From Streptomyces tirandamycinicus (GTDB lineage Bacteria > Actinomycetota > Actinomycetes > Streptomycetales > Streptomycetaceae): DNA of 64,000 nt. The stretch spans positions 4,661,001-4,725,000 of the forward strand of contig NZ_CP029188.1 of the NCBI RefSeq assembly GCF_003097515.1, written 5' to 3'. Of the stretch, positions 8,976 to 17,705 are shown in pieces. Within the stretch, counting starts at the first letter, position 1, and the number at the start of each line of letters is the position of its first letter. The position numbers and the translations under genes were made by a program. Below the pieces are notes generated by a model, which saw nothing but the letters and a program-made list of their open reading frames with translations, was not told the origin of the DNA and ran no database searches.

Positions 8976-9863
8976 TCACGGGTACGGCGGCGCCGGAGCG
9001 ACTGGAGCGACCGGAGCGACCGGAGCGGGGGCCGGGGCCGCCGGGCCCAGTGCGGTCAGGGCGGCGAGTTCCTCCGGTGAGAGCGAGGCCAGCACCTCCT
9101 CCACGTCGTCGAGGCGGCCCCGGAGCGTGTCCCGTTGCTCACGCTGCCGCTCGGCGAGGGCACGCTGCTCCTCGAAGGCCCTTCGGGCGGCCGCCGCCAG
9201 TGCGTCCGCCCGGCGCGTCCGCCTCTCCATCCGAGTGATCACCGCGCGGCTGCCGTCCGCCGCACGCTCCAGAAGCCGGCCCTGGTCCAGCGCGCTGCGG
9301 GGGTCGCGCGCCAGCAGGAGCCCGAGGTACGGGGACAGTTCGGTCCGGCCCTGGTACTGCCGCCGGGCCAGCCGTCCGGCCTCGTCGCGGCTGCGGGCGA
9401 GGGCGCTGCGGGCATCGGCGAGAGCGGTGCTCAGCCGCCTGGTCTCGGCTGCCCGGCCGGCGAGCACGTCACGGGTCGCGTCGTACGCCTCGCTGGCCTC
9501 CGCCGCCTGCCGGAACAGGCCCTGCAGCCGGGTGAGGGCCCGGGAGACCCTCGCGGGCACCGCACCGGCCACCGGCCCGAGCGCGGGCTTCCGCGGTGCC
9601 CTGGCCGCACCGCCCGGGGCCCGGAGCGCGCTCCCCGGCGCACCGGGCAGGGGCACGGCGGCGCCGGAGCCCGCTCCGTCGCGATCCGCGGGCGGACCCG
9701 GCGCGGCGGACACCCGTCCGCCGGGCGTTCCCCCGGCCTCCGCCGCCCGGGACGCCGGGTCCGCGAGTGCCCCGGGCCCGAGGTCCGTGGCCCCGACCGT
9801 CACCACCGTCACCACCGCCACCAGTGCCGTCGTGCGGAGAGCCCGCAGCGTTCTGCCCGACAC
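8976..9863 (-). CDS. Exported coiled-coil protein without a visible hydrolase domain
   Basis: 295 residues, starting at GTG 9863 with GGAGGTGA seven bases upstream. The N-terminus (RTLRALRTTALVAVVTVVTVGATDL) looks like a signal peptide. A Pro/Ala/Gly-rich linker follows, then a coiled coil from about residue 100 to 265 including ARRQYQGRTELSPYLGLLLARDP. That stretch resembles the N-terminal helical region of Streptomyces NlpC/P60 cell-wall hydrolases. Here the protein stops after a short Pro-Val-Ala tail and no Cys-His catalytic domain follows, in frame or in the 276 bases downstream. It may be a non-catalytic cell-envelope protein or a truncated hydrolase; I cannot tell which. Confidence 0.7.
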   Translation of the reverse strand: MSGRTLRALRTTALVAVVTVVTVGATDLGPGALADPASRAAEAGGTPGGRVSAAPGPPADRDGAGSGAAVPLPGAPGSALRAPGGAARAPRKPALGPVAGAVPARVSRALTRLQGLFRQAAEASEAYDATRDVLAGRAAETRRLSTALADARSALARSRDEAGRLARRQYQGRTELSPYLGLLLARDPRSALDQGRLLERAADGSRAVITRMERRTRRADALAAAARRAFEEQRALAERQREQRDTLRGRLDDVEEVLASLSPEELAALTALGPAAPAPAPVAPVAPVAPAPPYP

Positions 9864-10252
9864 GTCATCACCTCCGGTTGTGCACGGCCTCCGTCGGCGA
9901 TGGTGCGGCGCGGCCCGTACGCCGGCAGTCCGGGTGGCCGGAACGGACCAATCCCGTCACCCGCCGCGGGTGTACCCGCCCGGGGTGCGGCGTGGCGGCT
10001 GGCCGTCCCGAGGGTCCGTCGTCGTCCGGCGGGCGGTTCGCAGCAGGCCCGCCCGCACCACGGCACTGCGGTGACCGGCTGCCCGGTCATCAGCCCCGGC
10101 AGCCGGTCACCGGTCGACGATCACCGGTCACCGGACTCCGGACCTTGTGCCCCGCGTACCGGAGCCGCCGCGGCCGGTGCCCGTCCGCAGGTCACCGCGT
10201 ACCGGAGCCGCCGCGGCCGGGTGCCCGCACGCCACCGCGCACGCCGTCGCGC
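9864..10252. other. Gap with short repeats, no gene seen
   Basis: 389 bases between two leftward genes. It holds several GGTCACCGG/CCGGTGACC-type inverted pieces around 10070-10135 and the 43-bp-period repeat annotated separately. I looked for a c-di-AMP (ydaO) riboswitch upstream of the coiled-coil gene, as such genes often have one, and did not find the conserved core. Confidence 0.5.
10153..10220. repeat. 25-bp direct repeat, two copies
   Basis: A 25-base segment beginning CGCGTACCGGAGCCGCCG and ending CGGCCGG occurs at 10153-10177 and 10196-10220, period 43. It is non-coding, just downstream of the small hypothetical gene. Confidence 0.75.
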
Positions 10253-10528
10253 CTACTCGGCCCGCTTCGGCTTCGACCAGGGCCAGTTGAGTCTGCGGCG
10301 CTCCCGCCCCTCGGGGGCGTACTCGTACCTCCAGCCGCGCGGCAGCCCCAGTCGCCTGGTGTGCCCGGCGGTGACCCGCCGGTAGGCGTACACGGTGTGC
10401 GGACCGCCGTCCTCGGCCGGCACCGGCACCTCGTACCAGAGGGGAGGGTTGCCGGTGGGGCCGACCAGGACGGGCAGGACGCGCCCGTCGAGCGGCCCTC
10501 CGACGAAGGGGGTGTTCTCGCTTCTCAC
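10253..10528 (-). CDS. Small hypothetical protein (GGPLDGRVLPVL motif)
   Basis: A 91-residue protein starting at GTG 10528. The N-terminus NTPFVGGPLDGRVLPVLVG, the central HTVYAYRRVTAGH and the C-terminal GWRYEYAPEGRERRR are the kind of conserved small protein seen in many Streptomyces and actinophage genomes. I recognise no function. The C-terminus is very basic. There is no strong ribosome site. It is separated from the TetR gene upstream by 114 bases and may stand alone. Confidence 0.6.
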   Translation of the reverse strand: MRSENTPFVGGPLDGRVLPVLVGPTGNPPLWYEVPVPAEDGGPHTVYAYRRVTAGHTRRLGLPRGWRYEYAPEGRERRRLNWPWSKPKRAE

Positions 10529-10642
10529 GCGTCCAGTCTCGCGCAGCGCCGCCGTCCCGTCCCTTCCGGGGCGGACCGGTGCCGGGCGGGCCCAGGGCGC
10601 GGCGGGGCGCGGCGTGCCCGTCGCGCCCGTCGAGCCCGTCCG

Positions 10643-11374
10643 TCAGAGGAGGTGGCCCGCGTCGCCGGTGAGGGGCAGCACTTGCCGGGCGAGCGTGCCC
10701 ACCGGGCCGGACGCGGTCTCCAGGGCCAGCAGCTCCCGGACGACGCGTGCTGTCTCCCCGTCGGTGGCCGCCGTCGCCGCGAGCAGGGCGACGAGATGGC
10801 CGATGAGCCAGTCCCTGAGCTCCCCGGCGGACGGGTGCTTGTCCTCGTCCAGCCAGATCAGCGAGGCCGCCTCCACGGCGGCGATCCAGGTGCGCACCAT
10901 CATGCGCAGGCGCGCGCCGGGTTCCGGGACGCCGAGGTGCACCAGGATCTGCTCGGCGGCCGCCCGCCGCACCTCGTCCACGATCGCGCTGGTACGGGAC
11001 GTCTCGGCGACGCTGCCGCCGCGCATCAGCGCGCTGAACCCGGCGTCGTGCTGGTCGACGAAGTCGAGGTAGCGGTCCAGGACCCGGCCCAGCCGCTCGG
11101 TCGGCGGATCGGTGGCCGGTTCCGTGAAGCACAGCACGAGCGCGTCGGCGGAGCTGCGCAGGGCGGCCTCGTACAACTGCTGCTTGCCGCCCGGGAAGTA
11201 CCGGTACACGAGTGGCCGGGACACCCCGGCGGTCTCGGCCACGTCGTCGAGTGACACGTCCTCCGGCGCCCGGTGTGCGAACAGCGTGAGGGCGGCACGG
11301 AGGAGCTGGCCACGGCGCTCCTCCACGCTCAGGCGCCGGTACGCGCGCTGCGTCTCGGGGGCACTGGAGGTCAT
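10643..11374 (-). CDS. TetR-family transcriptional regulator
   Basis: 243 residues, ATG at 11374. The N-terminal TetR helix-turn-helix is clear: RRGQLLRAALTLFAHRAPEDVSLDDVAETAGVSRPLVYRYFPGGKQQLYEAAL (in two runs, residues 20-72), followed by an all-helical ligand-binding domain. TetR proteins are usually ligand-relieved repressors of adjacent genes. It lies in the same direction as, and 287 bases downstream of, the AurF-like oxygenase gene, so it could regulate the AurF/ferritin-like divergent promoter, where a repeated GACTGCGCGTC element is found. That link is an inference from position. Confidence 0.88.
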   Translation of the reverse strand: MTSSAPETQRAYRRLSVEERRGQLLRAALTLFAHRAPEDVSLDDVAETAGVSRPLVYRYFPGGKQQLYEAALRSSADALVLCFTEPATDPPTERLGRVLDRYLDFVDQHDAGFSALMRGGSVAETSRTSAIVDEVRRAAAEQILVHLGVPEPGARLRMMVRTWIAAVEAASLIWLDEDKHPSAGELRDWLIGHLVALLAATAATDGETARVVRELLALETASGPVGTLARQVLPLTGDAGHLL

Positions 11375-11661
11375 ACCGGCAGCCTAACCGCCGCCTCCCG
11401 GCGCGGGGGCCCGTCTCCGGCGGCGATGGCGGGGACCTGCCGGGCACGGGCGGGGGCCCGTTCCGGCGGCGCCGTCCCCGCGGCGTATCCGGATCAGGCC
11501 CGGTGTCCCGCACCGGATCCCGCCCGGTGTCCGGCACCGGCGCCCGCGGGAGAGACGCCAGGGCGCACTCGGGCGGGCCGCCGGGGCGTACTCGGGCGAG
11601 ACGGCGAAGCGCACTCAGGCGGAGACGACGAAGCACACTCGGGCGAGATGCCGGGGCGCAG

Positions 11662-12597
11662 TCAGGCGAGGAGCCCCGAGCTCTTCCACAGCCGGCGGCC
11701 CGGGCCACGGAGGACGCCGATGTCGTCGAGGAAGTCCGTCAGGCGCCTGGCGCCCGACCGCATCACCTCGCGGCGGTGCCCGCTCGCCTTCACCTGGGCG
11801 ACGGCCTCGCGCGGGTCCAGGCCCACGCTCCCGTAGACCCGGGGGTTGATGAAGCACACGGAGAACACCCTGGCCGCTTCGCCGCAGCTGAGCCGGGTGA
11901 GCTCCTGCTCCCAGCGGGGCGCGGTCACCATCTGGCGGCGCAGTTCCTCGCGCGCGTAGCGGACGTGCCGCGCCTCCTCCACCACGTGGATCCGCGTCAC
12001 ACCGCGGACCAGGGTCTGGACGCGCTCGTCGGGGAAGGTCAGGCGCTGCATCCAGTCGAGTATCTCCTCGCCGAGCAGCGTGGCCGCGAAGGAGCCCGGG
12101 GTCGTGGAGACGGTCTTCAGGACGCGGGCGAGGTTGTGGTAGACCCGCGGCACCGGGTAGGCGGGGGCGCCGCCCTTCTGGATCAGCCTGGCGAACATCA
12201 TCGAGTGCCGGCACTCGTCCGCTATCTCGGTGAGCGCGTAGCGCACGTGATTGCTGGTCACGGACTTGTCGTAGATGTGCCGTACCAGCAGCTGCATCAG
12301 GATGATCTCGAACCAGATGCCGAGGGAGGCGAGGGAGGCGGCCTCGTGCCGGGCCAGGTCGATCCGCTGCTCCTCCGGCATCCGCCGCCACAGCGGGGTG
12401 TCGTAGAGGGACACCAGCTCCGGCGGCCAGAACCACTTGCCCTCCTCCAGCGGGGCGTCCCAGTCGAGTTCCCGGTCGGGGTCGAAGGAGTGCTTGGCCG
12501 AGGACTCGAGCAGGCGCGCGGCGACCTGTTCGCGGTCCCGCAGGGGCCCGAGGGCGTCGCGGAGACGGGTGAGATCGCGTTGGGTCACGGTCGTCAT
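11662..12597 (-). CDS. AurF-family di-iron N-oxygenase
   Basis: 311 residues from ATG 12597. It is an AurF-like (p-aminobenzoate N-oxygenase family) di-iron protein with the two characteristic iron-binding helices, EIADECRHSMMFARL and HVVEEARHVRYAREEL, plus upstream Glu helices (e.g. GIWFEIILMQLL). AurF oxidises arylamines to nitro groups through a peroxo-di-iron centre, but most actinobacterial homologues have unknown substrates. I prefer ATG 12597 over an upstream start because a -35/-10 pair (TTGACG, TCATAA) ends about six bases before this ATG, pointing to a leaderless transcript. It diverges from a second di-iron protein gene at 12727, which suggests the two act together. Confidence 0.85.
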   Translation of the reverse strand: MTTVTQRDLTRLRDALGPLRDREQVAARLLESSAKHSFDPDRELDWDAPLEEGKWFWPPELVSLYDTPLWRRMPEEQRIDLARHEAASLASLGIWFEIILMQLLVRHIYDKSVTSNHVRYALTEIADECRHSMMFARLIQKGGAPAYPVPRVYHNLARVLKTVSTTPGSFAATLLGEEILDWMQRLTFPDERVQTLVRGVTRIHVVEEARHVRYAREELRRQMVTAPRWEQELTRLSCGEAARVFSVCFINPRVYGSVGLDPREAVAQVKASGHRREVMRSGARRLTDFLDDIGVLRGPGRRLWKSSGLLA

Positions 12598-12602
12598 GCG
12601 AC

Positions 12603-12664
12603 TTATGAGACTGCGCGTCAGCAAGGCCGTCAATCCCCTGTGCGCCACTTGTTGACTGCGCGTC
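12603..12664. promoter_or_regulatory. Divergent promoter with repeated GACTGCGCGTC element
   Basis: On the minus strand a -35 TTGACG (12628-12633) and -10 TCATAA (12603-12608) are 19 bases apart and sit just before the AurF ATG at 12597. GACTGCGCGTC occurs at 12609-12619, inside that spacer, and at 12654-12664, with 45 bp between the copies. The second copy lies in an imperfect dyad GTTG...CAAC (12651-12671). Such placing suits a repressor site; the TetR protein encoded downstream of AurF is the obvious candidate. Confidence 0.55.
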
Positions 12665-12726
12665 TACCAACGTGTGAGCCTGCCAACAGACCGTCAGTTC
12701 GTCAGTGCGAGGCGAGGGAGCCTTTC

Positions 12727-13887
12727 GTGTCGACGTATGACCACTACACCAACCCGCCCCAGGAACCCGTCTGGTCCGTTCCGGCAGCCGGCCACGCCCG
12801 CTTCAGCTGGGAGTACGACGACGGCCGCGACCGCCTGCTCGCCCTCTACCAGAAGGGCAAGGACAAGCAGTGGGACGGCGCCAAGCGCATCGACTGGGAC
12901 CTCGAGGTCGACCCGTACGACCCCCTCGGCACCCCCGACGAGGCCCTCAGCCTCTACGGAACCCGCCACTGGGCGAAGATGACCGAGAAGGACAAGGGGA
13001 AACTGCGCCGGCACTACGCCTCCTGGCAGTTCAGCCAGTTCCTGCACGGGGAGCAGGGCGCGATGGTGTGCGCGGCGCGGATCGTCGAGTCGGTCCCCGA
13101 CCTAGACGCGAAGTTCTACTCCGCCACCCAGACCATGGACGAGGCCCGGCACGCCGAGGTCTACGGCCGCTTCCTGCACGAGAAGATCGGGATGCTCTAC
13201 CCGATCAACGACAACCTCCAGGGCCTGCTCGGCGACACCCTGCGCGACTCCCGCTGGGACATGCCGTACCTCGGCATGCAGGTGCTCATCGAGGGCCTGG
13301 CGCTCGCCGCGTTCGGCATGATCCGCGACACCACCGACAAGCCGCTGCCGAAGCAGATCCTCGCCTACGTCATGCAGGACGAGGCCCGGCACGTCGCCTT
13401 CGGGCGCATGGCGCTGCGCGACTACTACCGGCAGCTCACGGACGCCGAACTGCGCGAGCGCGAGGAGTTCGTCATCGAGGGCTGCTACCTCATGCGGGAC
13501 CGGATCCGCGGTCTGGAGGTGCTGGAGGACTTCGGCATCCCTGCCAAGGAGGCCGAGGAGTACACCGAGCAGTCCGAGTTCCTGCACCTCTTCCGCAAGC
13601 TGCTCTTCAGCCGGATCGTGCCCTGTGTCAAGGACATCGGGCTCTGGGGCGAGAGGCTCCAGAAGGCGTACGTCGACATGGGCGTCTTCGAACTCGGCGA
13701 CTCCAACCTCGACCTGCTGATGACCCAGGACGAGGAACTCGCCGAACACCTGGACCGGGAGCGTTTCGCGGCCGAGGAGGCGGCACGGGTGGCCGAGGTG
13801 GCGGAGGCGATCGCCGCCGGGAGCGGGAGCGGGAGCGGGGGCGCGGACCCGGCCGCGGACGGGGCATCAACGGGGGCGGGGGCATGA
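12727..13887 (+). CDS. Ferritin-like di-iron protein
   Basis: 386 residues from GTG 12727, with GGGAG six bases upstream. Two EARH metal motifs are seen, TMDEARHAEVYGRF (about residues 137-150) and MQDEARHVAFGRMAL (about 217-231), with partner Glu residues in HGEQGAMV and IEGLALAAFG. This is the four-helix ferritin-like/ribonucleotide-reductase-R2-like fold used by di-iron oxidases and oxygenases. The C-terminus is a low-complexity SGSGSGGADPAADGAST tail. Divergent pairing with the AurF-like gene across 129 bases suggests shared regulation and possibly sequential oxidation of one substrate. The exact reaction is unknown. Confidence 0.85.
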   Translation: MSTYDHYTNPPQEPVWSVPAAGHARFSWEYDDGRDRLLALYQKGKDKQWDGAKRIDWDLEVDPYDPLGTPDEALSLYGTRHWAKMTEKDKGKLRRHYASWQFSQFLHGEQGAMVCAARIVESVPDLDAKFYSATQTMDEARHAEVYGRFLHEKIGMLYPINDNLQGLLGDTLRDSRWDMPYLGMQVLIEGLALAAFGMIRDTTDKPLPKQILAYVMQDEARHVAFGRMALRDYYRQLTDAELREREEFVIEGCYLMRDRIRGLEVLEDFGIPAKEAEEYTEQSEFLHLFRKLLFSRIVPCVKDIGLWGERLQKAYVDMGVFELGDSNLDLLMTQDEELAEHLDRERFAAEEAARVAEVAEAIAAGSGSGSGGADPAADGASTGAGA

Positions 13888-14023
13888 ACGGGGGCGGGGC
13901 CGGACCGGCCGGACCTGCGCCGGGCGCCGCCGGCGAGCGTTGATCACTCGTTCGGGGGAAGGCCGGGGGAACCCGCTGCGCACGCTGGTTGCGCCGGGCA
14001 GCTTTGCACCACATGGAGCAGCC

Positions 14024-14632
14024 ATGAGCGCCGCGGGTGAGTACGGGCCGGACGACCAGTACGAGTGGGCCCGCCCGCCGGCCGGAGGGTGGACGGCGGA
14101 CGACCTGGACAGGCTTCCGAATCTTCCTCCGCACACGGAGTTGATCGACGGGAGCCTCGTCTTCATGAGTCCGCAGACTCGATTCCATACGCGTGCCATG
14201 CGTCTTCTGGAGAACGCGCTCATGGACCAAGCGCCGGATGATCTGGAGGCCATCCGGGAGATGACCGTCAAACTGGACCGGCGGAACCGGCCGGAGCCCG
14301 ATGTCCTGGTGGTTCCGGTCGAGGCGGACACCGGTCCCGCTCAGACCTGGTTCAGGCCCGAGGACGTTCTCCTTGCCGTCGGGGTCGTCTCGGCCGATTC
14401 CCTGGAGCGCGATCGCGAGGTCAAACCCCGCAAGTACGCCCAGGCCCGCGTGCCGCACTTCTGGCGCGTCGAGCAGAGGGACGGACTGCCCGTGGTGTAC
14501 GTGTACGAACTCGACCCGGCCACCCTGGCGTATATGCCGGTCGACATCTTCCACCAGCGGCTCAAGGTCGACCGTCCGTTCCCCGTCGAGATCGACCTGA
14601 CCGCGATCAATCGGCGCGAGCCCCGCGCCTGA
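14024..14632 (+). CDS. Uma2-family (DUF820) putative nuclease-fold protein
   Basis: 202 residues from ATG 14024 with GGAG upstream. The Uma2 signature is present: HTELIDGSLVFMSPQ, then PEPDVLVVPVEAD, then VVSADSLERDREVKPRKYAQA and VPHFWRVE. The fold belongs to the restriction-endonuclease-like superfamily, with the Asp in PDVLV and a Glu-Lys pair as candidate metal/catalytic residues. Uma2 genes are abundant in Streptomyces and cyanobacteria and their biological role is not established. It stands alone between the ferritin-like gene and a convergent PBP gene. Confidence 0.85.
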   Translation: MSAAGEYGPDDQYEWARPPAGGWTADDLDRLPNLPPHTELIDGSLVFMSPQTRFHTRAMRLLENALMDQAPDDLEAIREMTVKLDRRNRPEPDVLVVPVEADTGPAQTWFRPEDVLLAVGVVSADSLERDREVKPRKYAQARVPHFWRVEQRDGLPVVYVYELDPATLAYMPVDIFHQRLKVDRPFPVEIDLTAINRREPRA

Positions 14633-14743
14633 GCGGCCCGCTCCGGTCAGCCGGTCGGACGCGGTGGCCCGCGCCGGGCCCGTCGCCCAGGACGTCGCCG
14701 GCTTCCGCGCCTCGCCGCTGGCTTCAGCGCCTCGCCGTCGGCT

Positions 14744-16213
14744 TCAGCGCCTCGGCACCGGCTTCAGCGCCTCGACCATCACCGCCCGTGCGATCGGCGC
14801 CGCGTCGCCGCCACCGCTGATCTCGCCGCCCGCCGCCTCCGGGTCCTCGACGACCACCGCGACCGCCACGGCCGGCCGGGGCGCGTCGCGTTCCTGTGCC
14901 CAGGCGATGAACCAGGCGTACGGCGTACCGGTGTTGCCGACGCCGTGCTGCGCGGTCCCGGTCTTGCCGCCCACGGTCACCCCCGCGATCAGCGCCCGCG
15001 TCCCCGTGCCCCGCTCCGCAGCCTCGACCATCATCCGCCGCAGTTCGTGCGCGGTCGCCGGGAACATCGCGCGGCGGTAGGACCGGCGCGGTGTCTCCCG
15101 GACCGTGTCCCCGTCCCAGGTGGTCGTGCGGTCCACCAGATACGGGTGGGCCAGCTCGCCCCCGTTGGCGACCGCCGCGGCCACCATGGCCATCTGCAGG
15201 GGGGTGGCCGTGGTGTCGAACTGACCGATGGACGACAGCGCCAGCTGGTCCACGCTCATCCGCCGGTCGACGTTGGACACCGCCACTCCGGACGGGATGC
15301 GCAGCGAGTCGTCGTTGAAGCCGAAGCGGCCCGCCGTCGCGAGCATCCCCTCAAGGCCCACCTTCACGCCCAGGTTCGCCATCACCGTGTTGCACGACCA
15401 CTTGATCGCGTACACCAGGGACGCCCGGTGGCAGCCCGGCACGGGGTTGGGCAGCGTCGTCCTGGTGCCGGGGATGACGAACGGGTCCGCCGTGTCCGTG
15501 GGGGCGTCCGGGTCCGTGACCACCCGCGCCTCCAGCGCGGCGGCGGCCGTCACGATCTTGAAGGTGGAGCCGGGCGGATAGGTCTGCCGGATCGCCCGGT
15601 TGAGCATCGGGTGGCTCGCCGACCCGTTGAGCCGCCGCCACGCCTCGGTGACCGCCGGGCTGTTGCCCGACAGTAGCCCGGGATCGTACGAGGGACTGCT
15701 GACCAGCGCCAGGATCCTCCCCGTGGCCGGCTCGATCGCCGCGACCGCGCCGCGCCTACCGGCCAGGCCCTGGTACGCGGCCTCCTGCGCGGACCGCCTG
15801 ATCGTGGTGAGCACCCTGCCGCCGGGCCGCTCGGAGCGGGTGAACTCGTTCCAGAAGGGCAGCGGGGCGAGCGCCGGGTCGGTGCCCGACAGCACACCGT
15901 CCTCCGCGTGCTCGAGCAGGGTCGTGCCGTACGTCTGCGAGGAGTAGCCGGTCACCGGAGCGTACAGCGGACCGTCCAGGTAGATGCGTTCGTACCGCAG
16001 TTGCTCGCCGGTGTCCTTCGAACCCGTGACCGCCCTGCCGTCGACGACGATGTCCCCGCGCGGTTCGTCGTAGCGCGCGATGGCCGGACGCCGGTTCGCC
16101 GGACTGCCGTTGAGGCCGTCGGCCTGCAGTACCTGGACGCGTACCGCGTTCACGAACAGCGCGGCGAGCAGGAACAGACTCAGTGCGGCCGCGCGACGGA
16201 TGTACCGCGTCAT
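14744..16213 (-). CDS. Class B penicillin-binding protein (transpeptidase)
   Basis: 489 residues, ATG 16213. One N-terminal membrane helix (AAALSLFLLAALFVNAVRV) anchors a periplasmic-side body. The transpeptidase motifs are SxxK as STFK (about residue 222), SxN as SCN (about 277) and KTGTAQHG (about 420). Class B PBPs cross-link peptidoglycan in partnership with a SEDS glycosyltransferase, and such a gene (RodA/FtsW type) lies directly upstream with a 4-base ATGA overlap. The ribosome site GGAGGAAG lies inside the SEDS gene, so translation is coupled. It is similar in layout to PbpA/PBP2-type genes of Streptomyces. It is the last gene of a four-gene operon that also encodes a histidine kinase and a lipoprotein. 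Confidence 0.93.
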   Translation of the reverse strand: MTRYIRRAAALSLFLLAALFVNAVRVQVLQADGLNGSPANRRPAIARYDEPRGDIVVDGRAVTGSKDTGEQLRYERIYLDGPLYAPVTGYSSQTYGTTLLEHAEDGVLSGTDPALAPLPFWNEFTRSERPGGRVLTTIRRSAQEAAYQGLAGRRGAVAAIEPATGRILALVSSPSYDPGLLSGNSPAVTEAWRRLNGSASHPMLNRAIRQTYPPGSTFKIVTAAAALEARVVTDPDAPTDTADPFVIPGTRTTLPNPVPGCHRASLVYAIKWSCNTVMANLGVKVGLEGMLATAGRFGFNDDSLRIPSGVAVSNVDRRMSVDQLALSSIGQFDTTATPLQMAMVAAAVANGGELAHPYLVDRTTTWDGDTVRETPRRSYRRAMFPATAHELRRMMVEAAERGTGTRALIAGVTVGGKTGTAQHGVGNTGTPYAWFIAWAQERDAPRPAVAVAVVVEDPEAAGGEISGGGDAAPIARAVMVEALKPVPRR

Positions 16214-17679
16214 CGTGCTTCCTCCGCCGCGGACGGCCCCGCCGGGTAGGCCGATCCTCCCGACCCTGCGTGCCCTGCCGGGTCGGCCGGTCCTCCGTGC
16301 CCCGCGGGGCCCGGGGCGCGCGCGATCACCCCCGGCTCGACCGTCTCCGGGTGCGGCTCACGGGCCGAGTCGCCGAGCCGGATCAGCAGCGCCACGATGA
16401 TCCAGTTGGTGACCACGGACGAACCGCCCTGCGCCAGGAACGGCATGGCCATCCCGGTCAGCGGGATGAGTCCGGTCACCCCGCCCGCGATGACGAAGAC
16501 CTGGACGGCCAGGATCGCGGCGAGGCCCACGGCGAGCAGCCGGCCGAAGGGGTCGCGCAGATCGAGCCCCGCGCGGTAGCCCTGCGCCACGAGCAGGGTG
16601 TAGAGCAGGAACAGCGCCGTCAGTCCGGCCAGCCCCAGCTCCTCGCCGGCCGTCGCCAGGATGAAGTCGGACTTCGCGGCGAAGCCGATCAGGATGGAGT
16701 GTCCCGCGCCGAGCCCGGTGCCGAGGACCCCTCCCGAGGCGAACGAGAACATCGACTGCGCGAGCTGGCTCGGCCCGTCGCCCGCCGCGATGGACGCGTA
16801 CGGATCGATCCAGGACTCGACGCGGCCGCGCACATGCGGTTCCAGGGTGCCCACGGCGAACGCCCCGGAACCCGCGAGCAGCAGCCCCACCACGATCCAT
16901 CCGGTCCGGCCCGTGGCGACGTAGAGCATGACCACGAAGAGCCCGAAGAACAGCAGCGAGGTACCGAGGTCACGCTCCAGCACCAGTACGGCCACGCTGA
17001 TCAGCCAGACGGCCACCACCGGTCCCAGCACCCGGCCCGCGGGCAGCTGCAGGGGGCCGATCCTGCGGCCTGTGTGGGCGAGGGCGTGGCGGTTCGCGGC
17101 CAGGTACGCGGCGAAGAACACCGCCAGCAGGATCTTGGCGAACTCGCCCGGCTGGAAGGAGAGGCCGCCCGCCCGGATCCAGATGCGGGCGCCGTTCACC
17201 GCAGGGAAGAGGATCGGCACGATCATCAGGACGAGTGCGGTGACGACCGAGATGTACGCGTAGCGCTGCAGCACGCGGTGGTCCCGCAGCAGCACGACCA
17301 CCGCGATGAACAGCGCGACGCCCAGGGTGGACCAGATCAGCTGGGCCGGGGCGGCCCGGTCGCCCGGGGTCTCCAGGTCGAGGCGGTAGATGAGGACGAT
17401 GCCCACGCCGTTCAGCAGGACCGCGATCGGCAGCAGCAGGGGGTCCGCGTACGGAGCTCTCAGCCGTACGGCGAGATGGGCGAGCAGGGCGAGCAGACCG
17501 AGTCCCGCACCGTAGGCGAGCGCATCGCGCGGAACGGCTCCGCTCCTGGCCAGACCCACGTCGGCGTAGCCGTAGACGGAGATGAGGACGGCGCACACCA
17601 GGAGCGAGAGCTCGACACCCCGCCGTCGCGCCGGACGGGGCCGTTCGGGCGGGGGAGCCTCCGCTGCCGTTGCGGTCAT
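16210..17679 (-). CDS. SEDS-family peptidoglycan glycosyltransferase (FtsW/RodA/SpoVE type)
   Basis: 489 residues from ATG 17679. About ten hydrophobic helices and the family motifs are visible: NGARIWIRAGGLSFQPGEFAK in two parts, VLERDLGTSLLFFG (catalytic Asp region), and the C-terminal GLIPLTGMAMPFLAQGGSS. SEDS proteins polymerise glycan strands from lipid II at the outer face of the membrane with a class B PBP partner, here encoded immediately downstream with an ATGA overlap. The C-terminus is a Pro/Gly/Ala-rich cytoplasmic tail. A TTG codon three codons earlier is the only upstream alternative start. Confidence 0.93.
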   Translation of the reverse strand: MTATAAEAPPPERPRPARRRGVELSLLVCAVLISVYGYADVGLARSGAVPRDALAYGAGLGLLALLAHLAVRLRAPYADPLLLPIAVLLNGVGIVLIYRLDLETPGDRAAPAQLIWSTLGVALFIAVVVLLRDHRVLQRYAYISVVTALVLMIVPILFPAVNGARIWIRAGGLSFQPGEFAKILLAVFFAAYLAANRHALAHTGRRIGPLQLPAGRVLGPVVAVWLISVAVLVLERDLGTSLLFFGLFVVMLYVATGRTGWIVVGLLLAGSGAFAVGTLEPHVRGRVESWIDPYASIAAGDGPSQLAQSMFSFASGGVLGTGLGAGHSILIGFAAKSDFILATAGEELGLAGLTALFLLYTLLVAQGYRAGLDLRDPFGRLLAVGLAAILAVQVFVIAGGVTGLIPLTGMAMPFLAQGGSSVVTNWIIVALLIRLGDSAREPHPETVEPGVIARAPGPAGHGGPADPAGHAGSGGSAYPAGPSAAEEAR

Positions 17680-17705
17680 GCGACGCAACGTAGCAAGCAG
17701 GGGTC

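Noticed and set aside
9864..10060. Possible c-di-AMP (ydaO) riboswitch upstream of the coiled-coil gene
   Set aside because: The conserved riboswitch core elements are not seen; only generic GC-rich inverted pieces are present.
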